44,037 nucleotides of DNA from Spirochaetota bacterium. GTDB lineage: Bacteria; Spirochaetota; GWE2-31-10; JAFGQB01. The notes below the pieces were generated by a model that made no database searches, was not told the origin of the DNA, and worked only from the letters and a program-made list of their open reading frames with translations. Of the stretch, positions 34,323-43,344 are shown piece after piece. The stretch covers positions 1 to 44,037 of the forward strand of contig JAFGQB010000200.1 in the NCBI GenBank assembly GCA_016935915.1, in the 5' to 3' direction. A program made the position numbers and the translations under genes. Numbering within the stretch: the stretch's first letter is position 1; each line of letters starts with the position of its first letter.

Positions 34323-35663
34323 ATGATAGAAGCTTATGGTTTAAATGTTGATGCAATTGCGATTTCTATTTTATTAGGATCATTTTTTTTATTATTATTT
34401 TTAAAACTACCTATAACTTTTTCGATTTTAATTTCTGCATTTGCTACTGGAATTTATATAGATCCGAGTTTTAGAATTTTAAGTGGACTTGTTCTAGCAA
34501 TGGGTAAGGGGATTACAAATTTTTCTCTTTTAGCCATACCTTTTTTTATACTGGCAGGGCAGATAATGGGTGATGGGGGCATCACCAGAAGAATCATTGA
34601 CTTTTCAAATGTAATAATTGGCAGATTCAGGGGTGGACTTGCTCAAGTTAATGTACTAGCCAGTATGTTCTTCGGCGGTATTTCCGGTTCTGCGGTTGCG
34701 GATGTATCTTCAATCGGCGTTATGCTAATACCGATGATGAAGAAAAAAGGGTATCATGCAGATTTTTCAGTTGCTGTAACTGTTTCTTCAGCATGTCAGG
34801 GAGTATTGATACCACCGAGTCATAATATGATAATTTATTCATTTGCTGCAGGAGGATTGTCTGTAGGTCGTCTGTTTTTAGGAGGAATGATACCGGGTAT
34901 TATGCTTGGAGTTGCATTGATGGTATATTGTGCAATTATTTCTATTATTAGAAATTATCCTAAAGAACCGAAATATCCGTTTAAGGAAGCACTTTCAATT
35001 ACATTAAATGCCAGTTTGGGACTTTTTACATTTGTCATTATTATGGGTGGTGTAATTTTAGGAGTTTTTACAGCTTCAGAATCTGCAGCTATAGCCAGTG
35101 TTTATGCCTTTATTGTAGCATTTTTTATTTATAAAGAGTTAAGTTACAGGGATGTTTTTAAGGTGTTATACAACAGCTTAAAAACTCTGGCAGTTGTAAT
35201 GAGTCTTATTGCTGCAGCAAGTGCATACAGCCATTTGCTGGCATGGTTGAAAGTACCTGAACTTGCTACAAGAGCATTATTATCTTTGTCCGATAATAGA
35301 GTAGTATTAATTTTATTGATAAATATTCTCTTATTAATATTGGGTTGCATTATGGACATGGCCCCTTTAATTCTTATAGTTACTCCAATATTATATCCTG
35401 TTATGGTCGGACAGCTTGGTATGGATCCGGTACATTTCGGCATTATGCTGATTTTTAATTTGGCAATAGGTTTATGTACGCCTCCAGTCGGTTCAGCTCT
35501 TTTTGTCGGATGTGCCGTGGGTAAAATAAGTATAGTGGAAGCATCAAAAGGATTAATTCCATTTTATATTGCTATGTTGGTTACTTTAGTATTGATTACT
35601 TTTGTTCCTTTTTTTTCTATGTTTATGCCGAATTTAATTATGCCCGAATTAGTTGCAAGATAG
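34323..35663 (+). CDS. dctM: TRAP transporter large permease, DctM type
   Basis: A 446-aa polytopic membrane protein with about twelve helices and the two DctM elevator repeats. Characteristic stretches are IPFFILAGQIMGDGGITRR, FGGISGSAVADVSSIG, the ASCQG/VLIPPSHNMIIY region and the late NLAIGLCTPPVGSALFVG. It is the ion-coupled transport subunit. It follows dctQ by three bases with GGAGAAATATAG upstream of the ATG. The last helices are followed by a stem-loop terminator before dctP. Confidence 0.95.
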   Translation: MIEAYGLNVDAIAISILLGSFFLLLFLKLPITFSILISAFATGIYIDPSFRILSGLVLAMGKGITNFSLLAIPFFILAGQIMGDGGITRRIIDFSNVIIGRFRGGLAQVNVLASMFFGGISGSAVADVSSIGVMLIPMMKKKGYHADFSVAVTVSSACQGVLIPPSHNMIIYSFAAGGLSVGRLFLGGMIPGIMLGVALMVYCAIISIIRNYPKEPKYPFKEALSITLNASLGLFTFVIIMGGVILGVFTASESAAIASVYAFIVAFFIYKELSYRDVFKVLYNSLKTLAVVMSLIAAASAYSHLLAWLKVPELATRALLSLSDNRVVLILLINILLLILGCIMDMAPLILIVTPILYPVMVGQLGMDPVHFGIMLIFNLAIGLCTPPVGSALFVGCAVGKISIVEASKGLIPFYIAMLVTLVLITFVPFFSMFMPNLIMPELVAR

Positions 35664-35675
35664 ATATTATTTAAT

Positions 35676-35711
35676 TTTTGCAAAGGTTTTTATAGCCTTT
35701 GCAAAATTTTT
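35676..35711 (+). terminator. Stem-loop terminator between dctM and dctP
   Basis: TTTTGCAAAGG (35676-35686) pairs exactly with CCTTTGCAAAA (35696-35706), an 11-bp stem, followed by five T residues. It separates the permease genes from dctP and may also stabilise the permease mRNA 3' end. Confidence 0.75.
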
Positions 35712-35722
35712 ATTTAATTTTA

Positions 35723-35752
35723 TTGACAAATTTAATTATATTGTTTTATAAT
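35723..35752 (+). promoter_or_regulatory. Consensus sigma70-type promoter of dctP
   Basis: A perfect TTGACA (35723-35728) and a perfect TATAAT (35747-35752) with 18 bp between them. Transcription from here would give a leader of about 170 nt before the dctP ATG at 35932. The leader holds an inverted repeat with ATAACTT/AAGTTAT arms and a short TAATATT-TTTT-AATATTA hairpin just upstream of the ribosome binding site. Confidence 0.7.
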
Positions 35753-35931
35753 GGTTCAATTTTAAAAAAAGATTTTATATTATGCATATAAATAACTGCT
35801 TTTTTATTTATTTAACAAAAAAAAATAATTTTTTTTCATAAATTTTTATTGTTTGTCTCTAAATAACTTTTTTTAATAGAGAAGTTATATAAAATAAAAT
35901 AATATTTTTTAATATTAAAAAAGGAGGATGT

Positions 35932-36912
35932 ATGAAAAAAATTATTACACTTTTATTAGTGATAGTAATTGCTTTAGTATTAATGATTGGCTGTGCGCCA
36001 AAAAAAATCGTTATGAGATTAGCTGAAACTCACCCGGCTGATTATCCAACAACAATAGGTGATATGGAATTCGCTAAATTGGTTGGCGAAAGAACAAACG
36101 GCAGAATTACTGTTGAAGTATATCACAGCAAACAGCTTGGAGAAGAAAAAGCTGCAATTGAACAAGTTCAGTTAGGTGCTATCGATTTTACAAGAGTAAG
36201 CTTGGCTCCTGTAACTGCTTTTGTTAAAAAACTTGATGCTTTACAACTTCCATATATGTACAGAGATGCTGATCATATGTGGAAAGTTTTAAATGGACCT
36301 ATTGGTGAAGAAATGTTAAAAAGCGTTGAATCTGCTAACTTCGTAGGACTTTGCTGGTTCGATCCAGGTTCAAGAAATTTCTATAATTCAAAAAGAGAAG
36401 TTAAATCAGCAGCTGATTTAAAAGGTTTAAAAATCAGAGTTCAGCAGAGTGATCTTATGATCAAAATGATTAAATATCTTGGCGCTAATCCGACACCGCT
36501 TCCATACGGTGAAGTTTATTCAGCTTTAAAAACAGGCGTTATCGACGGCGCTGAAAACAACTGGCCAAGCTATGACACTCAGAGCCATTTTGAAGTTGCA
36601 AGATACTATGTTGTTGACGGGCACTTAAGAATTCCGGAAATTTTAATCGGCAGTAAAATCGTAATGGACAAATTATCCAAAAAAGATCAAGAAATTATCA
36701 AACAGGCTGCTAAAGACGCTGTTCCTCTCCAGATCAAATTATGGGCAGAAAAAGAAAAAGTTTCTGAAGATAAAGTTACAAAAGCCGGATGTAAAATTTA
36801 TTATCCAACTCCTGAAGAAAAGAAAACTTTTATGGACGCTATGGCTCCATTATATGCTGAGCAACCGGCAGAAATTCAGGAAATCATCAAACAGATTCAG
36901 GCTGTTCAATAA
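35932..36912 (+). CDS. dctP: TRAP transporter substrate-binding lipoprotein, DctP type
   Basis: A 326-aa DctP-family solute receptor. The signal peptide ends in LVLMIGC, a lipobox with Cys21, so it is probably a lipoprotein. The mature part carries ETHPADYPT (32-40), PGSRNFYNSKREV (145-157), LKGLKIRVQQ (163-172) with the conserved carboxylate-binding Arg169, and YGEVYSALKTGVIDGAENN (192-210). It delivers an organic acid to DctQM; sialic acid, uronates and dicarboxylates are all possible and not resolvable by eye. AAGGAGG supports the start. Codon use looks more biased toward C-ending codons and GC-richer than its neighbours, consistent with high expression from its own promoter. Confidence 0.95.
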   Translation: MKKIITLLLVIVIALVLMIGCAPKKIVMRLAETHPADYPTTIGDMEFAKLVGERTNGRITVEVYHSKQLGEEKAAIEQVQLGAIDFTRVSLAPVTAFVKKLDALQLPYMYRDADHMWKVLNGPIGEEMLKSVESANFVGLCWFDPGSRNFYNSKREVKSAADLKGLKIRVQQSDLMIKMIKYLGANPTPLPYGEVYSALKTGVIDGAENNWPSYDTQSHFEVARYYVVDGHLRIPEILIGSKIVMDKLSKKDQEIIKQAAKDAVPLQIKLWAEKEKVSEDKVTKAGCKIYYPTPEEKKTFMDAMAPLYAEQPAEIQEIIKQIQAVQ

Positions 36913-36930
36913 TATATAATAAAATTATAT

Positions 36931-36959
36931 AAAAAAGGCAGGAATTACCTGCCTTTTTT
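36931..36959. terminator. Bidirectional terminator between dctP and rmuC
   Basis: A6-GGCAGG and CCTGCC-T6 pair perfectly around the loop AATTA. The symmetric A and T runs make it usable by dctP on the plus strand and rmuC on the minus strand. Confidence 0.85.
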
Positions 36960-37044
36960 GTTTAAATTACATTTTGCTGGATATTAACTTATAAGCTATA
37001 TAAAATTTTTAAGCACACGGCAAGTCTTGCGGATAAAATTTAAT

Positions 37045-38364
37045 TCAATTTTCTTCACTATCAATAATATCTTCAAAATCAATATCGTTTGGTATGAGTT
37101 TTTCCGATTTTTCCTTTGGAAGCTCCTGAACGTTTTTCAATTTTCTTTCTATGGCCCTTGATTTTACTCCTGCTGATTCTATTACATTACTTGCTTCATC
37201 GAGTTTTTTCTTGGTCTTTTCCAAAATAGAGCCGAAGTTACCGAATTCTGTTTTTACTGCTCCCAGAAGTTCCCATACTTCGCTTGATCTTTTTTCAATG
37301 GCTAAAGTTCTGAAACCCATCTGGAGACTGTTCAACAAAGCAGAGATTGTGGTAGGCCCTGTTATTATTACTTTATAGTTTTTTTGAATGTTTTCAAATA
37401 ATCCGTGTATCCTTAGTATTTCGGCATACAAGCCTTCAAACGGTAAGAACATAATGGCGAAGTCGGTGGTATTTGGAGGATCAATATATTTTTCCCTGAT
37501 ATCTTTTGCAAAAGCTTGCAGTCTTTTTGTCAGTCTGGTTTTTATCTCTTCTATTATAGTAATATTTCCCTGTTCATAAGCATCAAGGAGCATCTGATAA
37601 TCTTCAGTTGGGAATTTGGAATCAATAGGAAGCCAGACAGATTTATTTATATTTTCCCTGCCCGGAAGTTTTATCGCAAACTCAACTATGTTATTTGACT
37701 CTTTTTTAGTCTTGACATTTTTTGAATACTGATCTTTTGTCAGAAGCTGTTCTAAAATATTCTCAAGCTGATATTCTCCCAGCACCCCTTTTGTCTTAAC
37801 ATTTGATAGTACTTTTTTCAAATCACCAACACCGTTTGCAAGAGTTTGCATTTCACCCAAACCTTTATGAACAAGCTCAAGTCTTTCACTTACGATTTTG
37901 AATGATTCACCGAGGCGCTGTTCCAGTGTTTTATGCAGCTTTTCATCAACTGTTTCACGCATCTTTTCCAATTTACTGTTGTTGTCATCCTGAATTGACT
38001 TTAATTTATTTTCGATCATATCTCTCATTTTTGTCAGCTCTTCACGGTTGTCTTTTGAGCCATTAATGATGCTGTCATAGAGATTTTTAAGCTTCATTTC
38101 AAAAATACCCGAAAAGTTTTTAAATGTATTACTTAGTTCCTCTCTGGAATCTTTTGAATTTTTATTAAAATCATTTCTGTTTCTTTCAAATTCGTCTTTG
38201 ATAAGATGTTCAAACTTTTCAATGCTGTTTTCAAAAATTTTCAGCTTATTTCTTACTTCATCAAGATAGCTGTTTGTCCCGCGTTTTATTATAAAGAGAG
38301 TGAAAATGAAATTCAATAACAAAAAAAATAAAATTATTCCTAAAAATATATATGTGTACATCAT
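37045..38364 (-). CDS. rmuC: RmuC-family DNA recombination protein
   Basis: A 439-aa protein with an N-terminal membrane anchor (YIFLGIILFFLLLNFIFTLFII), a coiled coil (about 35-170) and the RmuC nuclease-like domain: NVKTKGVLGEYQLENIL, the LPIDSKFPTEDYQMLL strand with the acidic residue of the PD-(D/E)xK-like core, EDIREKYIDPPNTTDFAIMFLPFEGLYAE and ISALLNSLQMGFRTLAIEKR. RmuC limits recombination at inverted repeats in E. coli; its biochemical activity is not settled. Its ATG overlaps the stop codon of the upstream gene (TAATG), so translation is coupled to the kinase-like protein, and the two probably form one operon. Confidence 0.93.
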   Translation of the reverse strand: MMYTYIFLGIILFFLLLNFIFTLFIIKRGTNSYLDEVRNKLKIFENSIEKFEHLIKDEFERNRNDFNKNSKDSREELSNTFKNFSGIFEMKLKNLYDSIINGSKDNREELTKMRDMIENKLKSIQDDNNSKLEKMRETVDEKLHKTLEQRLGESFKIVSERLELVHKGLGEMQTLANGVGDLKKVLSNVKTKGVLGEYQLENILEQLLTKDQYSKNVKTKKESNNIVEFAIKLPGRENINKSVWLPIDSKFPTEDYQMLLDAYEQGNITIIEEIKTRLTKRLQAFAKDIREKYIDPPNTTDFAIMFLPFEGLYAEILRIHGLFENIQKNYKVIITGPTTISALLNSLQMGFRTLAIEKRSSEVWELLGAVKTEFGNFGSILEKTKKKLDEASNVIESAGVKSRAIERKLKNVQELPKEKSEKLIPNDIDFEDIIDSEEN

Positions 38365-40055
38365 TAAAGCCTTTTTAAAAGTTCAAAATTACATATTCTG
38401 GTTTCCGGAAAACCATTTTCATCATTTATAACATTATTTTTATCGTCAAGAGAAAGCAATATATGTCTTCCTCTTAAATTCAGATCTTCAAAGCCTGCAT
38501 CTAATAACTTTTTTTTCTTTCTGGTCAATAATTCAAAATATTTATGCTTATTTATAAAACCTTCCTTAAAAGCCTGCAAAGCGTTGATTCCGCGTAAATA
38601 ATTCCCGTCCTCCTGTGCCAGTTTATCATCAGGACCGTTCCAGTAACCCCAGATTATTATATAAGCATGATCTTTATTTAACAAAGGAATATTATCGGGA
38701 GTGAATAAATCTTTGTATTTTTCATATCTTGAAACATCAAATACTTCTTCGGATATTTTTGCCCTTTTACCTGACATATAAATCGCCCTCGGGTAAATGG
38801 TACGTATATTTTTACTGTTCAGTTCAAGAGCAATGCTGACTTCTTCAAACGGGCTGTTGTATCCGTATTCTATGATTTTTCTCTCATCTTTTAAGAACGG
38901 ATCATAGTCCGGTGTGATTCCCATTTTTGAAACTCTCCAGACAAGATGTATATTATCTTTTGTCACTGTATAATAAATATTATTATATGGAGATAGTTTG
39001 ATCCTTTTTGTGGTCTGCCATCTTTCAGGAAGAAAATAATCAAACAGTTCTTGATCATTACCGACAACCCAGAGAAGTCCTTTGGTGCTTTCAGTATGAC
39101 CGTAAACATAATCGGTTTTCATTATGTTTACAATTTTTAAGTTAGGTATAACATCTAATTTTTTAAAAGAGAATCTTTCCTTTTGTTTTTTCAAATATTT
39201 CTGCCGTTTTAATTTTTTGATTATTTCATCTCTTTCTTTTGTCCTGTGGAGCAGTTCAAAGTCAACCATACCATAGAGAGGATAGCCTGTTTTATCTTTA
39301 ACAATGCTGTTTTTTTTATTGAACCTTATTATAATATGATTGGGTTTTCTGTCTGTAACTTTGAAACCTTTTTTTATCATATTGCTTTCAGCACTTAAGG
39401 TAAGATTTATCATCTCTTCCTGTTTCAATTTTTTTTCTTTAAAAGCATTTACGCAATCAATTCCTTTGATCCATTCATAAATAACCAGATAGGAACGGAA
39501 CATATCGATATGAATATCCTTATGACGCTTAATGACTTTTTTCATTAAATACTGCTTTCTGCCAAGTTTCCATAATTCATCTTTTTCAGAGGGCACATAA
39601 ATTGCCAGCGGTTTATGTGTAATAATTTTGCCTGATGATTCATACTTACTATTTCTTAACTCCATTACCATAGAAAATTCCTCAAAAGGGCTGTTAAATT
39701 CGGCATTGATAAATAATTCGTCTTTATTTGTATCCGGTATGTCCTGTCCCATTCTATTCCATTTAATGACAATTTCAATCACTTTATCATCAACTTTTTT
39801 GGTTTTGACCTTGTATAAACAGCTTGTGCCTTCGAGTCTTATTGAGTTTTTATCAAACCAATTTTCATCGGTTAGAAAATTTTCCGGCAATAGGTTTTTG
39901 ATAAATGGCAGTCCGTACTTGGTTATATATAAATCTGCCTGATTATCAAGGTTTAAATGGAAATAATAAACATCAAGGATTTTAAGAATATTGTAATCAT
40001 ATTTTAATGTATAATTTTTAATGTGATTAAAGAATTTTATAATATCATCTGTCAT
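38364..40055 (-). CDS. Protein with two tandem kinase-like repeats (second degenerate)
   Basis: A 563-aa soluble protein I cannot name. It contains an internal duplication. Repeat 1 (about 92-269): VIKWNRMGQDIP with Lys98, EFNSPFEEFSMVMEL (119-133), VIYEWIKGIDCVNAFKE, then TDRKPNHIII (234-243) and VDFELL (264-269). Repeat 2 (about 368-560): LVWRVSKMGITPD, GYNSPFEEVSIALEL (398-412), GINALQAFKE, LNLRGRHILL and CNFELL. The order Lys, Glu-rich helix, D-x-K-x-N-x-I-I, then DFE resembles the VAIK, alpha-C, HRDxKxxN and DFG motifs of protein-kinase or APH-like folds. In repeat 2 the D/K/N and the DFE aspartate are lost. This reading is an inference; it could be another duplicated fold. Its stop overlaps the rmuC start. 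Confidence 0.6.
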   Translation of the reverse strand: MTDDIIKFFNHIKNYTLKYDYNILKILDVYYFHLNLDNQADLYITKYGLPFIKNLLPENFLTDENWFDKNSIRLEGTSCLYKVKTKKVDDKVIEIVIKWNRMGQDIPDTNKDELFINAEFNSPFEEFSMVMELRNSKYESSGKIITHKPLAIYVPSEKDELWKLGRKQYLMKKVIKRHKDIHIDMFRSYLVIYEWIKGIDCVNAFKEKKLKQEEMINLTLSAESNMIKKGFKVTDRKPNHIIIRFNKKNSIVKDKTGYPLYGMVDFELLHRTKERDEIIKKLKRQKYLKKQKERFSFKKLDVIPNLKIVNIMKTDYVYGHTESTKGLLWVVGNDQELFDYFLPERWQTTKRIKLSPYNNIYYTVTKDNIHLVWRVSKMGITPDYDPFLKDERKIIEYGYNSPFEEVSIALELNSKNIRTIYPRAIYMSGKRAKISEEVFDVSRYEKYKDLFTPDNIPLLNKDHAYIIIWGYWNGPDDKLAQEDGNYLRGINALQAFKEGFINKHKYFELLTRKKKKLLDAGFEDLNLRGRHILLSLDDKNNVINDENGFPETRICNFELLKRL

Positions 40056-40140
40056 AACCGGTATAATTATAAATTAATTTAATGATTAATTATATAATAT
40101 TTAATAATTTATTATAAATTGATATCTTTTTTTTAAAGTT

Positions 40141-43053
40141 TTAAATTACCGATTTTTCTTTTTCTAAATGCTTTTTTTCCTGAAAGAGGATCATTTTTGC
40201 AGTTTTATATCCCGAACTTATGACAGATGAATAACCGCCTCCAGGATAGATTGAGGAACCGACAATCATGATTCCTTTTACAGGGCTTAACGGCTGAAGT
40301 CTGTTCATTCCAGACTGCTCAACTATCTGGCTTGGTCCGTAGATTGATCCTTCCTGGTTAAGTGTATATCTGTTCATTGTCATTGGTGTTCCTAATTCTT
40401 TTACTATTATATGATCTTTTAAACCGGGGATAAATTTTTCAACCTTATTGATTATTGTTTCCATTGTTTCTTTTTTCTTTTTGTTGTATTGATTTTTGCT
40501 CAAATTTTTCCATTTATCTATATGATCCAGGCTGAATATGTTCAGTATGCTTTTACCTTCGGGAGAGAGTGTTTTATCAAAGAAAGAATAATTGGAACAG
40601 CTGAAAAAAGTCTTGTCATATTCTCCGTTTAATATATACTGATAGTTTAGATCATGGTCATAGCTGAAAAAAACAGTAAAACTATGATCAGTGATGCCTA
40701 ATTTTTCCGGTTTGCAGTCAAGACCCAGATAAAGCTGGATTGCCGACAATGAGAGTTCCTGATTTTCGACTTTTCTTATATATCGTTTTTTAACATTTTC
40801 AGGATCCATTAGCTTTAAGAATGTGTTCTTTGCTCCTGTATTTGAAATTATCAGATTGGAATAAAAGATTTCACCTTGATCTGTTAGCACTCCTTCTGCA
40901 TTATTATCTTCCGAGAGTATCTGTTTGACTTCAGTATTTAAAATGATCTTTCCGTGATTTCCAGTTATAATGTCTGCAAAAGTGTTAGAAAGATTCTGCG
41001 AAGTGCCTTCTACATAACCGCCTGCATGTTCGAAATAATTTGCGCTTGGTACAGAATAAAGTATCGATGCCACTTTGCTCGGGGGCAGACCGAAGTACCA
41101 CCAGAGATTTGCAATGATTCCCTTTAATTCTGGATTTTCTATATATCTGTTCATCAATTCATCAAAGGTAACACTGACCAATTCGACAAATTGAGGGTAT
41201 TGTACAGCCATCATGGGATTTATCATTTCCTCGGGATTGCCGCTGAGAGAAAGATCTTCAAAATCATCAAAACCTTTTCTGATATATTTGATCTCTTCCA
41301 ACAGCTCCTTGATCCCTCTCTTTTCATCTGGGAATTCTATGGAAAGCATTTCGATGAATTTATCAATCCCTTTGGGTATATTTATATTATGATGAGGGAA
41401 AATAATTCTCTGGAAATTATCAAAAGGGATATAATTGATGTTATCTGTAATTCCAAGATCATTGAATATCTTGACTATGGAACTATTTATAGGACCAAGA
41501 TTATGGAGAGATACATCAAATTTAAATTCATCCCTTGTAAATGAAGTTGCATATCCTCCAACTTTGTCATGCTTTTCTATAACCAGAACCTTTTTGCCGT
41601 TTTTTGATAAAGTTGCTCCTGCAGTCAATCCACCTAAACCTGCTCCAACAACAATAACGTCATATGTATTGTCAATAATTGATTGTATCCTGTTCTTGCA
41701 TGTTCCGCATGAGGTGCCAGCTTTTGTAACTTTTACGATTTTATCAAGTTCTTTACCTTGCGTTTTTATCGCTTCTCTGATTTTTTTGCATGATACTCCA
41801 TTACAGTCGCAGATCGTTACGCTGTTGGGCCAGTAAACAGCAAGGCTTGAGCTGCCTTCTTTATGCACTCCAGGAAACAGCATCTGTTCGATCCGAAGAG
41901 GAAGGGGGAGTTTTGCAGTATAATATACTCCAAGGGCATCGGAGTTAAGATCTTCGCCCACAAGGTGAGCTCCGATCAGTTTATTGTCCTTGATTATAAG
42001 TTTTTTAAATATTTTTGCTAAAGGATTTTTATAATAAACAACTTCATCCTCTGTCTCTTCGTTTATTTTGCCCATTGCAATTGCTGCAATTTCACTTTTG
42101 AGCTTTACAGGAGGCAAAGTGGAATCAGGATAGCTAATATCCTCATCGTTTAAGATTTTTGCAAGGGTTCTTGCCTGTTCATAGATCGGAGCAATAACGC
42201 CGTAGGTTACTCCATTATACTCAATGCATTCACCCAATGCATAAATATTTTTATCGGAAGTCATAAGTTTTTCATCTACTATTATCCCTTTATTTGTATT
42301 TAATCCGCATTCTGCCGCAAGGGTTTTTTCAGGAACAATCCCGCAATTTATTATAATTGCTTCAGTTGCAAGAATCTCAGAACTTTTAAAATCAACCTTA
42401 AAACTTCCGTCATTATTTGCAATGATGTTGGTGGCATATGTGTTAATTATAAAATGTATGCCCATCTCTTCAAATTTTTTTTCAAGATAACAGCTTACTT
42501 CTTTATTTAACTGCTGTTCCATTAGAGAATCCATCAGATGAGAAACAGTCACTTCTTTTCCGATCTCATATAGGGTATAAGCAAGTTCCAGACCTAAAAG
42601 CCCTCCGCCTATTACCAGCACCTTATTTTTATCTTTAATATAGGCTTTGATTTTCTTTACATCATCTAAATTCCTGAGTGTAAAGACACCGTTTTGGTCT
42701 GTGCCTTCAATATTTGGAATAAAAGGTTTTGATCCGGTTGCAAGAATCAATTTATCATAATTTATATTTTTCCCTTTTGAAGTTTCAACGACTTTGTTTT
42801 TACGGTCGATTCTTACTGCTTTTTGCCCCAATTGAGCATTTATATTATTTGACTTATACCATTCTTCCGGATTTATCCAGAAATCCTCGACCATCTCTTC
42901 CTTCAGCAGCATAGAGAGTTTTATTCGGTCATAATTACCGTAAGGTTCTTCACCTATTATTGTGATCTTATGGTCAAAAAGATTATTTTCTGTTAATTGT
43001 GTTGCCAATTTACCGCCAGCCATGCCGCTGCCGATAATAACTAGATTTCCCAT
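40141..43053 (-). CDS. Three-module flavoprotein: NirB-like reductase, BFD [2Fe-2S], phytoene-desaturase-like oxidase
   Basis: Numbering starts from an upstream ATG at 43065 (974 aa). Module 1 (about 7-410) is a pyridine-nucleotide-disulphide-type reductase like the N-terminus of NirB and rubredoxin reductases: FAD-binding IIGSGMAGGKLA (10-21), LILATGSKPFIP (106-117), NAD-binding VIGGGLLGLELA (151-162). Module 2 is a BFD-like [2Fe-2S] domain with Cys419, Cys421, Cys453 and Cys456. Module 3 (about 467-970) starts with VIVVGAGLGGLTAG (470-483) and KVGGYATSF, and ends with GGGYSSVISSG, as in CrtI/carotenoid isomerase/retinol saturase-like enzymes. One chain could pass electrons from NAD(P)H via Fe-S to a desaturase-like flavin. 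GGAG before the ATG at 43053 supports that start (970 aa). The substrate is unknown. Confidence 0.88.
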   Translation of the reverse strand: MGNLVIIGSGMAGGKLATQLTENNLFDHKITIIGEEPYGNYDRIKLSMLLKEEMVEDFWINPEEWYKSNNINAQLGQKAVRIDRKNKVVETSKGKNINYDKLILATGSKPFIPNIEGTDQNGVFTLRNLDDVKKIKAYIKDKNKVLVIGGGLLGLELAYTLYEIGKEVTVSHLMDSLMEQQLNKEVSCYLEKKFEEMGIHFIINTYATNIIANNDGSFKVDFKSSEILATEAIIINCGIVPEKTLAAECGLNTNKGIIVDEKLMTSDKNIYALGECIEYNGVTYGVIAPIYEQARTLAKILNDEDISYPDSTLPPVKLKSEIAAIAMGKINEETEDEVVYYKNPLAKIFKKLIIKDNKLIGAHLVGEDLNSDALGVYYTAKLPLPLRIEQMLFPGVHKEGSSSLAVYWPNSVTICDCNGVSCKKIREAIKTQGKELDKIVKVTKAGTSCGTCKNRIQSIIDNTYDVIVVGAGLGGLTAGATLSKNGKKVLVIEKHDKVGGYATSFTRDEFKFDVSLHNLGPINSSIVKIFNDLGITDNINYIPFDNFQRIIFPHHNINIPKGIDKFIEMLSIEFPDEKRGIKELLEEIKYIRKGFDDFEDLSLSGNPEEMINPMMAVQYPQFVELVSVTFDELMNRYIENPELKGIIANLWWYFGLPPSKVASILYSVPSANYFEHAGGYVEGTSQNLSNTFADIITGNHGKIILNTEVKQILSEDNNAEGVLTDQGEIFYSNLIISNTGAKNTFLKLMDPENVKKRYIRKVENQELSLSAIQLYLGLDCKPEKLGITDHSFTVFFSYDHDLNYQYILNGEYDKTFFSCSNYSFFDKTLSPEGKSILNIFSLDHIDKWKNLSKNQYNKKKKETMETIINKVEKFIPGLKDHIIVKELGTPMTMNRYTLNQEGSIYGPSQIVEQSGMNRLQPLSPVKGIMIVGSSIYPGGGYSSVISSGYKTAKMILFQEKKHLEKEKSVI

Positions 43054-43150
43054 TAAAAGCTCCATATTAGTTTTTATAATTTGAAAATTATAACATAATA
43101 ATATTTATTATTGAAAATGTTAATACTTTTTTTACGTTAGGGGGCTGTCT

Positions 43151-43181
43151 TAAAAAGTTTCTCACAATGCAGGACACAAAG
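43151..43181 (-). repeat. Dispersed repeat, copy 2 (CTTTGTGTCC...TTGTGAGAAA)
   Basis: Read on the minus strand this is CTTTGTGTCC, TGCA, TTGTGAGAAA, CTTTTTA, closely matching 6571-6598. It is immediately preceded on the plus strand by GGGGGCTGTCT (43140-43150), which resembles the terminal sequence of several insertion sequences, so a transposon or MITE relic is possible. No transposase fragment is visible. Confidence 0.5.
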
Positions 43182-43344
43182 GTATTTGAATAATTATAAT
43201 AAATAACAATTTTAATCAAAATAATTTAAATATGTAATTATTAAGGAAAAATTGATTAAAAATTTAATTATTCTTGAGTGCCGGAGTTTATAACCGTTAA
43301 TACGGGTATAAGGAATTTAAAACTTTCAGGACATCTTGTAACAA

